A stretch of DNA of 20,730 nt, from assembly GCA_046590855.1 (NCBI GenBank), contig JBKJTJ010000102.1, positions 1 through 20,730 on the forward strand, written 5' to 3'. The position numbers and the translations under genes are program-made. A model generated the notes under the pieces. The model saw only the letters and a list, made by a program, of their open reading frames with translations. It was not told the origin of the DNA and searched no databases. The DNA comes from JACMOY01 sp046590855. Lineage in GTDB: Bacteria > Actinomycetota > Actinomycetes > Actinomycetales > Angustibacteraceae. Shown here piece after piece: positions 7,395 to 13,792 of this stretch (its first letter is position 1; every line of letters starts with the position of its first letter).

Positions 7395-9049
7395 TACATG
7401 CGCTCCGGCGCCGAGACGCCGAGCAGGTCCAGACCCCGCGACAGCACGGTGCGGGTCGCCTCGTTGACCCACAGCCGGGTGCGGTGCAGGTCGGTGACGA
7501 CCTCGTCCGCGTCCTGCGGGCGGACCCGGCACGCGTCGTACCACTTGTGGTACGCCGCAGCCAGCGTCTCGAGGTAGCGCGCGACCCGGTGCGGCTCGCG
7601 CAGCTCGGCCGCCCGGGCCACGACGCCGGGGAACTGGCCGAGCACCGCCAGCAGCACCGACTCGGTGTCGTGCCCGAGCAGCGAGGGGTCGAACCCGTCG
7701 GCCATCAGCACGCCGTCCTCGGTGGCGAGCCGGGTGACGTTGCAGGTGCGGGCGTGCGCGTACTGCACGTAGAACACCGGGTTGTCGTTGGTGCGCTTGG
7801 TCAGCAGGTCGGGGTCGAGCGTGATCGGCGAGTCGGCGGGATACCGCGCCAGGGAGTAGCGCACGGCATCGCGACCCAGCCACTGGACGAGGTCGCGCAG
7901 CTCGATGATGTTGCCGGCACGCTTGCTGAGCCGGGCCCCGTCGACCGTCACGAGCTGGCCGATCAGCACCTCGATGTTGCGTTCGGGGTCGTCGCCGGCA
8001 CACGCGGCGATCGCCTTGAGCCGACCGACGTACCCGTGGTGGTCGGCGCCGAGCATGTAGACCTTCTCGACGAACCCACGGTCCTTCTTGCTGAGGTAGT
8101 AGGCCGCGTCGGAGGCGAAGTACGTCGTCGTCCCGTCCGAGCGGATGAGCACGCGGTCGCGGTCGTCCCCGAAGTCGCTGGTGCGCAACCACACCGCACC
8201 GTCGCGGTCCTCGACGTGCCCCTGCTCGCGCAGCCGGGCGACCGCCGTGGTGACGGCCCCGCTGTCGTGCAGGCTGCGCTCGCTGAACCACACGTCGAAG
8301 TGCACCCCGAAGTCCCCCAGCACCTGCTGCAGCTCGTCCAGCTGGGCCCGGTAGGCCAGCTCGCGCACCTCGTCCAGCCCGGCGTCCTCGACCGACCGGC
8401 CGCCCGCGGTGACTGCGGGGCGGACGACGTCGGCCAGCTCGCCGACGTACTCACCGTGGTAGCCGTCCTCAGGCACCGGGCGGCCCTGCAGCCGAGCCAG
8501 CACCGACGCGCCGAACTTGTCCATCTGCGCCCCGGCGTCGTTGACGTAGAACTCCCGCGTCACGCTGGCGCCGGCCGCCGACAGCACCCGGCCGAGGGCG
8601 TCGCCGAGCGCGGCCCAGCGGGTGTGCCCGATGTGCAGCGGCCCCGTGGGGTTGGCCGAGACGAACTCGAGGTTCACGACGTGACCGGTCAGCGCCTGGT
8701 TGTCGCCGTACGCCATGCCCTGCTCCACCACCACGCGGACCACCTCGCCCGCGGCGGCGGCGTCCAGGGTGATGTTGAGGAACCCGGGGCCGGCGACGTC
8801 GACGCTCTTGACGCCAGAGACCTCGCTCAAGAGCCCCGCCACCACCGTGGCGACCTCGCGCGGCGGCAGGCCGGCCGGCTTGGCCAGCTGCAGCGCGATG
8901 CTGGTCGACCAGTCGCCGTGCTCGCGGCTGCGCGGCCGCTCGACCCGCACCTCGTCGGGCACCGACGCCGCGGGCAGGCTCAGTCGCCCGCTCGCCGCGG
9001 CGTCGACGAGGCAGGCGCGGATCGCGGTCGAGAGCTGCTCGGGGGTCAC
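7394..9049 (-). CDS. argS: Arginyl-tRNA synthetase
   Basis: A class I synthetase of 551 residues that charges tRNA-Arg. An N-terminal additional domain (about 1-110) is followed by the signature ANPTGPLHIGH with HIGH at 139-142, a YVNDAGAQMDKFG segment, and the KMSKS-equivalent loop RLSKRAGN. The C-terminal helical anticodon-binding domain is of the DALR type. The GTG at 9049 is the only plausible start. It has no well-placed Shine-Dalgarno sequence (GAGG ends two bases away) but has a TAGCCT box seven bases upstream, so the mRNA may be leaderless. First gene of the argS-lysA-hom-thrC-thrB run. A tRNA-Arg gene lies about 670 bp upstream on the same strand. Confidence 0.96.
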   Translation of the reverse strand: MTPEQLSTAIRACLVDAAASGRLSLPAASVPDEVRVERPRSREHGDWSTSIALQLAKPAGLPPREVATVVAGLLSEVSGVKSVDVAGPGFLNITLDAAAAGEVVRVVVEQGMAYGDNQALTGHVVNLEFVSANPTGPLHIGHTRWAALGDALGRVLSAAGASVTREFYVNDAGAQMDKFGASVLARLQGRPVPEDGYHGEYVGELADVVRPAVTAGGRSVEDAGLDEVRELAYRAQLDELQQVLGDFGVHFDVWFSERSLHDSGAVTTAVARLREQGHVEDRDGAVWLRTSDFGDDRDRVLIRSDGTTTYFASDAAYYLSKKDRGFVEKVYMLGADHHGYVGRLKAIAACAGDDPERNIEVLIGQLVTVDGARLSKRAGNIIELRDLVQWLGRDAVRYSLARYPADSPITLDPDLLTKRTNDNPVFYVQYAHARTCNVTRLATEDGVLMADGFDPSLLGHDTESVLLAVLGQFPGVVARAAELREPHRVARYLETLAAAYHKWYDACRVRPQDADEVVTDLHRTRLWVNEATRTVLSRGLDLLGVSAPERM

Positions 9050-9056
9050 GACCTCA

Positions 9057-9062
9057 AGGCTA
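9057..9062 (-). promoter_or_regulatory. Candidate -10 box for leaderless argS
   Basis: TAGCCT (matching TANNNT) ends eight bases before the GTG of argS, so transcription would begin at or one base from the start codon. I see no good -35. Confidence 0.4.
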
Positions 9063-9090
9063 CCGGCGTGGCGCGAGCGCCCCCGGGGGG

Positions 9091-9528
9091 TTACCGCACG
9101 CGCCCACTCGCGGCGAGGACGCTCACGATCGCGATCAGCTCGTCTGGGTCGAAGGGCTTGGCGATGAACGCGTCGACGCTGGCCTGCTCGGCCTGGGCAC
9201 GATGGTGACCTTGCACCGACGCCGTGACCATGACCACCGGCAGGTGCTCGAGCTCGGGGTCGGCGCGGATCATCGCGACGGTCCACCAACCGTCCCGGCG
9301 GGGCATCAGGGCGTCGACGGTGATGACGTCCGGCAGCGCCACCGCGTCGTCCTGCAGGATCTCCAGCGCCTCCTGCCCGTCCCGGGCCTCGACGACGTCG
9401 TACCCCTCAAGCTCGAGGTTGACCACGATCAGCGAGCGCACCGAGTCGGTGTCGTCACACACCAGCACCTTCGGCGCGGCCAGGGACGACACCGGCCGCC
9501 GCCGACGGGCACCGCCCGGTGACGTCAT
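9091..9528 (-). CDS. Stand-alone CheY-like receiver protein
   Basis: A 145-residue protein made of one receiver domain with no output domain. Seen: acidic pair D25-D26 in VLVCDDTD, phospho-acceptor D72 in VITVDALMPRRDG, T102 in VMVTAS, and K124 in IAKPFD, so all phosphorylation residues are present. The first 18 residues are a basic tail (GGARRRR). The ATG at 9528 has no ribosome site, but TACGAT lies six bases upstream, which fits a leaderless start. A GTG at 9492 is an alternative that would drop the basic tail. It ends 41 bp before argS and may be read through into it. No kinase is adjacent, so partner and role are unknown. Confidence 0.85.
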   Translation of the reverse strand: MTSPGGARRRRPVSSLAAPKVLVCDDTDSVRSLIVVNLELEGYDVVEARDGQEALEILQDDAVALPDVITVDALMPRRDGWWTVAMIRADPELEHLPVVMVTASVQGHHRAQAEQASVDAFIAKPFDPDELIAIVSVLAASGRVR

Positions 9529-9534
9529 CCCGCC

Positions 9535-9540
9535 ATCGTA
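9535..9540 (-). promoter_or_regulatory. Candidate -10 box for leaderless receiver gene
   Basis: TACGAT followed by exactly six bases and then ATG places the transcription start at the A of the start codon. No recognisable -35 lies at 16-18 bp. Confidence 0.45.
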
Positions 9541-9597
9541 GACCGCCGTGAATGTCCAGGAGGCGCCAGAATCTGCCCATCCTCGTCCAGCCCCCTG

Positions 9598-9710
9598 CAC
9601 CCTTCCTCCGCCGGACCGGCATTCCTCCCCAGGACCGGCGCCGAGAGCCCGCTCTGCGGCTTTTGTCCCTGGCTGGGGGGAGGAACGCGGGGTGGGCGGA
9701 GGAAGGGGTG
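9598..9710 (-). repeat. Imperfect inverted repeat with internal 19-bp direct repeats, behind tRNA-Arg
   Basis: The motif TTCCTCC(G/C)C occurs four times: forward at 9603 and 9622, and inverted at 9676-9685 and 9695-9704. Both pairs are spaced exactly 19 bp. The arms 9598-9635 and 9672-9710 are inverted copies matching at about 30 of 39 positions with one gap. The left arm also contains a tandem 19-mer (9602-9620 and 9621-9639, 16 of the last 18 bases identical). In minus-strand RNA, which starts eight bases after the tRNA 3' end, this gives a long stem with 15-bp and 9-bp helices and a loop of about 35 nt. It holds no gene. It could act as terminator, processing structure or regulator binding site. 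Confidence 0.6.
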
Positions 9711-9717
9711 AGAGGGG

Positions 9718-9789
9718 TGCCCCCGGCAGGATTCGAACCTGCGCCTTCGCCTCCGGAGGGCGACGCTCTATCCCCTGAGCTACGGGGGC
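9718..9789 (-). tRNA. tRNA-Arg, anticodon CCG
   Basis: A full cloverleaf can be drawn: acceptor stem GCCCCCG/CGGGGGC, D arm GCTC/GAGC, anticodon stem TCGCC/GGCGA with loop CTCCGGA, T arm GCAGG-TTCGAAT-CCTGC, and discriminator A. The anticodon (9756-9754) is CCG, reading the CGG arginine codon. The 3' CCA is not encoded. The same cell's arginyl-tRNA synthetase gene lies downstream on the same strand. Confidence 0.97.
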
Positions 9790-9801
9790 CCGGGAGCGCC
9801 G

Positions 9802-9807
9802 AGGTTA
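9802..9807 (-). promoter_or_regulatory. Candidate -10 box for tRNA-Arg
   Basis: TAACCT, within GATAACCT, lies 12 bases upstream of the mature tRNA 5' end, which allows a short 5' leader. A weak CTGAAG is present 18 bp further up. The same GATAACCT octamer appears upstream of kgd. Confidence 0.35.
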
Positions 9808-9826
9808 TCAGCCCGCCGGGGGCCCT

Positions 9827-10879
9827 TCAGCCCCGCCGGCCGACCTGGCGTCTGGTCTCGTCGCGCACCTCGCCGACCAGCTCCTCGAGCACGTCCTCGA
9901 GGAACACGACCCCGCTGACCGCGCCGGCGGCGTCGACCACCCGCGCGAGGTGGGCACCCGAGCGCTGCATCGCCGACAGGACGTCCTCGACGTCGTCGCC
10001 GGCCGACACGGTCACCAGCGACCGGATCCGCTTGGTGGGCACCGGCTGGTCGTGACGCTCGTCGTCGGCGTACAGGACGTCCTTCAGGTGCAGGTAGCCC
10101 GACAGGTCGCCGTCGCCGTCGGTGACGGCGAAGCGGGAGAACCCGGTGCGCGCCACCAGCCGCTCGACGTCGGCGGGGGTGGCGCCCTCGTCGACGCAGA
10201 TCAGCGACGCGAGCGGGACGGCGACGTCCCCGGCATCGCGCTCGCTGAACTCCAGGGCCCCGACGAGCAGGTCGTGCCCCTCGCCCAGCAGCCCCTCGCG
10301 GCGCGACTGGCTGACGATCGAGGCCACCTCGTCCGCGGTGAACGCCGACGTCACCTCGTCGGTCGTCTCGACGCCGGCCAGGTGCAGCAGCCCGTTGGCG
10401 ACGCCGTTCAGCGCGCGCACCAGCGGTGACAGGGCCCGTGAGAGCCCGACGAGCACCGGTGCCAGCAGCAGCGCGGCCCGGTCGGGGCCGGCGATAGCGA
10501 GGTTCTTGGGCACCATCTCGCCGACGACCACGTGCAGGTAGACCACCAGGGCCAGAGCCAGGGCGAAGGCCACCGGGTGCACGAACGCCGCCGGCACCGC
10601 AACGGCACCGAAGCCGTCCTCGAGCAGGTGGGCCAGCGCCGGCTCGGCGACGGCGCCAAGGCCGAGCGAGCAGACCGTGACGCCCAGCTGGGCGGTCGCG
10701 AGCATCGCCGAGATGTGCTCCATGGCCCACAGCGTCGAGGTGGCTCGCCGCGAGCCGGCGGCGGCCAGCAGCTCGATCTGGCTGCGTCGGGCGGCCATCA
10801 CCGCGAACTCGGCGCCGACGAACAGCGCGTTCGCCAGCAGCAGCAGCAGCGCCACGAGCAGCGCCGTCCCGGTGCTCAC
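9827..10879 (-). CDS. DUF21/CBS-domain membrane protein, short form
   Basis: A 350-residue integral membrane protein of the CNNM/CorC-like family (often called hemolysin-related). Domains: a DUF21 transmembrane part (hydrophobic segments near 5-23, 55-80, 95-118 and 134-156) with the conserved GEMVPKN motif at 120-126, then a pair of CBS domains (about 218-275 and 285-340), which usually bind adenine nucleotides. Unlike its upstream partner it ends after the CBS pair and lacks the CorC/HlyC domain. The GTG overlaps the partner's stop as GTGA, so the two are translationally coupled and may form a heteromer. Family members have been linked to Mg2+ or Co2+ transport. The substrate here is not shown. 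Confidence 0.88.
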   Translation of the reverse strand: MSTGTALLVALLLLLANALFVGAEFAVMAARRSQIELLAAAGSRRATSTLWAMEHISAMLATAQLGVTVCSLGLGAVAEPALAHLLEDGFGAVAVPAAFVHPVAFALALALVVYLHVVVGEMVPKNLAIAGPDRAALLLAPVLVGLSRALSPLVRALNGVANGLLHLAGVETTDEVTSAFTADEVASIVSQSRREGLLGEGHDLLVGALEFSERDAGDVAVPLASLICVDEGATPADVERLVARTGFSRFAVTDGDGDLSGYLHLKDVLYADDERHDQPVPTKRIRSLVTVSAGDDVEDVLSAMQRSGAHLARVVDAAGAVSGVVFLEDVLEELVGEVRDETRRQVGRRG

Positions 10880-12189
10880 GAGGCGCGTCCCTGCTCGGGT
10901 CGAGGCACCCAGCGCACCCGGTCGACGCGGCGACCCTCCATCCGCACGACCCGCAGCGACCCGCCGTCGACCTCGACCTCGTCGTCGACCAGCGGCACCC
11001 GACCCAGGCGCGCCATCACGAAGCCGCCGACGGTCTCGTACGCGCCGTCGTCCGGGACGTCGGCCCCGACCCGGTCGCGCAGCTCGTCGGGGCGCCAGAG
11101 GCCGGGCAGCAGCCAGCTGCCGTCACTCAGCCGGCGTCCGACCGAGCGGTCGCGGTCGTGCTCGTCGGCCACCTCGCCGACGATCTCCTCGACGACGTCC
11201 TCGAGGGTCACGACGCCGGACGTGCCGCCGTACTCGTCGACGACGACGGCCAGCTGCAGACCCTGCGCCCGCAGCTGCACCAGCAGCGGGTCCAGCCGCA
11301 CGGTCTCGGGCACCAGCAGCGCCTCGGACGCCAGCGCGGCCGCCGGCACCTCGCCGCGCCGCTCGTGCGGCACCGCAACGGCCCGCTTGACGTGCACGAC
11401 ACCGACCACGTCGTCCAGGCCCTCGTCGACGACCGGGAACCGGGAGTGGCCGCTGGTGCGCGCGAGGCGGACGACGTCCGCGGCCGTGTCGTCGCGGTGG
11501 ACCACCACGCAGCGCAGCCGGGGCGTCATCACGTCGGCGGCCGTGCGCTCCCCGAAGTTCAGCGACCGGGTCACCAGGCGGGCGGTGCTCTCGTCGAGCG
11601 TGCCCGCGTCGGCCGAGCGGCGCACCAGCGACGCGAGCTCCTGCGGGGTGCGCGCGCTGGACAGCTCCTCGCGCGGCTCGACCCCGACCCGGCGCAGGAC
11701 GGCGTTGGCGCTGCCGTTCAGCAGGGCGATCAACGGGCGGGCCACGAGCACGACCACCCGCATCGGCGCCGCGACCAGCTGGGCCGTTCGCAGCGGGGCC
11801 GCGATCGCGAGGTTCTTGGGCACCAGCTCGCCGACCACCATGGAGAACGCGGTGGCCAGCAGCAGGGCGACGCCCACCGACACCGGCTCGACCGAGCCCT
11901 CGGGCAGCCCGACCGCACCCAGCGGGCGGCTCAGCAGCGACGCGACGCTCGGCTCGACCAGGTAGCCCACCAGCAGCGTGGTGAGCGTGATCCCCACCTG
12001 GGACGCCGACAGCTGGGTCGAGAGCCGACGCAGCGCGTCCAGGACGCCGACCGAGCGGGCGTCCCCGGACTCGACCGAGCGCTCGACGGTCGCGCGGTCC
12101 AGCGCCACGAAGGCGAACTCGGCGGCGACGAACAGCGCGGTGCCGAGCGTCAGCACGACGCCGGCGAGGACGAGCAGCCACTCGGTCAC
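10876..12189 (-). CDS. DUF21/CBS-domain membrane protein with CorC/HlyC domain
   Basis: A 437-residue paralogue of the downstream gene. It has an N-terminal hydrophobic helix (3-25), further membrane segments to about residue 160, GELVPKN at 120-126, and a CBS pair (about 215-275 and 285-342, the second containing VVVDEYGGTSGVVTLEDVVEEIVGE). A C-terminal CorC/HlyC domain follows (about 352-430, with GAYETVGGFVMARLGRVP). The GTG at 12189 has GGAG nine bases upstream. It also overlaps the stop of a possible 20-codon ORF. The guaB1-CBS-CBS order recalls mycobacterial Rv1843c-Rv1841c. A role in divalent cation homeostasis is an inference from the family. Confidence 0.9.
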   Translation of the reverse strand: MTEWLLVLAGVVLTLGTALFVAAEFAFVALDRATVERSVESGDARSVGVLDALRRLSTQLSASQVGITLTTLLVGYLVEPSVASLLSRPLGAVGLPEGSVEPVSVGVALLLATAFSMVVGELVPKNLAIAAPLRTAQLVAAPMRVVVLVARPLIALLNGSANAVLRRVGVEPREELSSARTPQELASLVRRSADAGTLDESTARLVTRSLNFGERTAADVMTPRLRCVVVHRDDTAADVVRLARTSGHSRFPVVDEGLDDVVGVVHVKRAVAVPHERRGEVPAAALASEALLVPETVRLDPLLVQLRAQGLQLAVVVDEYGGTSGVVTLEDVVEEIVGEVADEHDRDRSVGRRLSDGSWLLPGLWRPDELRDRVGADVPDDGAYETVGGFVMARLGRVPLVDDEVEVDGGSLRVVRMEGRRVDRVRWVPRPEQGRAS

Positions 12190-12248
12190 GACTGGCTGCT
12201 CCGCAGATGGTGGGGACGGTCGGGCCCGGACGGTGCCGCTGGACTCAC
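12186..12248 (-). CDS. Candidate 20-codon leader ORF before CBS protein
   Basis: GTG at 12248 opens 20 sense codons (beginning MSPAAPSGPDRPHHL). The TGA stop overlaps the GTG of the downstream CBS protein as GTGA. A TAGCAT box lies seven bases before the GTG, so the ORF could be translated from a leaderless mRNA and deliver ribosomes to the next gene. The peptide is Pro/Ser-rich with no recognisable family. The evidence is positional only, and it could be chance. Confidence 0.3.
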   Translation of the reverse strand: MSPAAPSGPDRPHHLRSSQS

Positions 12249-12255
12249 GCCCACG

Positions 12256-12261
12256 ATGCTA
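12256..12261 (-). promoter_or_regulatory. Candidate -10 box for the CBS operon
   Basis: TAGCAT lies in the 119-bp gap between guaB1 and the CBS pair. It would start transcription at about 12248, on or one base from the small ORF's GTG and about 60 nt before the CBS gene. No clear -35. Confidence 0.35.
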
Positions 12262-12270
12262 CGGCCCGCC

Positions 12271-12285
12271 CCGGCCATCGGCCGG
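12271..12285 (-). terminator. Hairpin after guaB1
   Basis: CCGGCC and GGCCGG form a perfect six-bp stem with a three-base loop, beginning 23 bases after the guaB1 stop. No T-tract follows. It separates guaB1 from the promoter-like box of the CBS pair and may be a terminator. Confidence 0.4.
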
Positions 12286-12308
12286 ACGTCGACCGGTCGG
12301 GCGGGCGC

Positions 12309-13760
12309 TCACCACCCGGCGGGCAGCGGGCGGCCCTCGTCGTAGCCGGCGCTGGACTGCAGCCCCACGACGGCGCGCTCGTGCAGCGCCGTCAGCGACC
12401 GGGCCCCCACGTAGGTGCACGCGCTGCGCACCCCCGAGGTGATGTGGTCGAGCAGGTCCTCGACGCCCGGCCGGTGCGGGTCGAGCAGCATCCGCGAGCT
12501 CGAGATCCCCTCCTCGAACAGCCCCTTGCGGGCGCGGTCGAAGGCCGAGTCGTCGCGGGTGCGGGCGGCGACGGCGCGCGCCGAGGCCATGCCGAAGCTC
12601 TCCTTGTACGACCGGCCCCGGCTGTCGGTCATCAGGTCGCCCGGGCTCTCGTACGTGCCGGCGAACCACGACCCCACCATCACCTGGCTCGCGCCCGCCG
12701 CGAGCGCGAGCGCGACGTCGCGCGGGTGCCGCACCCCACCGTCGGCCCACACGTGGGCCCCGAGCTCGCGGGCGGCGGCCGCGCACTCCAGGACGGCGGA
12801 GAACTGCGGCCGGCCGACCGCGGTCATCATCCGGGTGGTGCACATCGCGCCGGGACCCACGCCGACCTTGACGACGTCGGCCCCGGCCTCGACCAGGTCG
12901 CGCACGCCCTCGGCCGTCACGACGTTGCCGCCGACCACGGGCACCTGCGGGTCGAGGGCACGCACCGCACGCAGCGCCTCGAGCATCTTGTCCTGGTGCC
13001 CGTGGGCGGTGTCGACGACGAGGCAGTCCACACCCGCGTCCAGCAGCGAGCGGGCCTTGGCGGCCACGTCGCCGTTGATGCCGACGGCGGCCGCGAGCCG
13101 CAACCGGCCCGCGGCGTCCAGCGCGGGGGCGTAGATCGTCGACCGCAGTGCGCCCGTGCGGGTCAGCACCCCGGCGAGGCGCCCGTCCCGGACGACGGGC
13201 GCGAACCGTCGCCGCGCGGTGTGCAGGACCTCGAACGCGGTGCGCAGACCTCCCGGCCGGTCGACGTCGTCGGCGTCCAGCAGCAGCAGGTCGCGGCTCA
13301 TCACGTCGTCGAGGGTCGTGTAGCGGTCGACCCCCTCGCAGTCCTCCTCGGTCACCACCCCGAGCGGGCGCCGGTCCTCGTCGAGGACGACCAGCGCCGC
13401 GTGGGCGCGCTTGGGGATCAGGTGCAGTGCGTCCAGCACCGTGTCGCCGACGTGCAGCGTCAGCGCGGTCTCGAGCACCGGGTGGCGCGCCTTGACCCAG
13501 GTGACGACGTCCGTCACCACCCCGAGCGGGACGTCCTGGGGCAGGACGACGAGACCACCGCGGCGGGCGACAGTCTCGGCCATCCGCCGGCCCGACACCG
13601 CCGTCATGTTGGCCACGACGACCGGGATCGTCGTCCCCGTACCGTCGGTGCTCGAGAGGTCGACGTCCAGGCGGGACGTGACCGACGAGCGGCTGGGGAC
13701 GAGGAAGACGTCGTTGTAGGTCAGGTCTGCGGTCGGCACCTGGCCGTCGAGGAAGCGCAC
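12309..13760 (-). CDS. guaB1: GuaB1-type IMP dehydrogenase-related enzyme, probable GMP reductase
   Basis: A 483-residue TIM-barrel protein of the IMPDH/GMP reductase superfamily with an inserted CBS pair (about 95-205). Seen: the LTYNDVFLVPS start typical of the family, VGINGD, the catalytic loop GVGPGAMCTTRMMTAVGR with C307, ADGGVRHPRDVALALAAGA, and a flap region around SYKESFGMASA. In true IMPDH the loop usually reads GSICTTR. GAMCTTRMMTAVGRPQ marks the GuaB1 group, whose mycobacterial member has been reported as an NADPH-dependent GMP reductase with a CBS domain. The GTG at 13760 fits the family start MRFL and has an in-frame stop just upstream. There is no proper ribosome site, but TAGCGT lies six bases upstream. 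It follows the M13 peptidase gene by 32 bp. Confidence 0.92.
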   Translation of the reverse strand: MRFLDGQVPTADLTYNDVFLVPSRSSVTSRLDVDLSSTDGTGTTIPVVVANMTAVSGRRMAETVARRGGLVVLPQDVPLGVVTDVVTWVKARHPVLETALTLHVGDTVLDALHLIPKRAHAALVVLDEDRRPLGVVTEEDCEGVDRYTTLDDVMSRDLLLLDADDVDRPGGLRTAFEVLHTARRRFAPVVRDGRLAGVLTRTGALRSTIYAPALDAAGRLRLAAAVGINGDVAAKARSLLDAGVDCLVVDTAHGHQDKMLEALRAVRALDPQVPVVGGNVVTAEGVRDLVEAGADVVKVGVGPGAMCTTRMMTAVGRPQFSAVLECAAAARELGAHVWADGGVRHPRDVALALAAGASQVMVGSWFAGTYESPGDLMTDSRGRSYKESFGMASARAVAARTRDDSAFDRARKGLFEEGISSSRMLLDPHRPGVEDLLDHITSGVRSACTYVGARSLTALHERAVVGLQSSAGYDEGRPLPAGW

Positions 13761-13766
13761 CCTGTC

Positions 13767-13772
13767 ACGCTA
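13767..13772 (-). promoter_or_regulatory. Candidate -10 box for leaderless guaB1
   Basis: TAGCGT, then exactly six bases, then GTG. It lies inside the 32-bp gap behind the M13 peptidase stop, so guaB1 may have its own start as well as readthrough. No convincing -35. Confidence 0.4.
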
Positions 13773-13792
13773 CGGGCCGCCGCCGGGGCGGG

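Noticed and set aside
9561..9575. A -35 element for the receiver gene (TGGACA seen at about 12 bp from its -10)
   Set aside because: A 12-bp spacing is too short for a sigma-70 type promoter, and nothing better lies at 16-18 bp.
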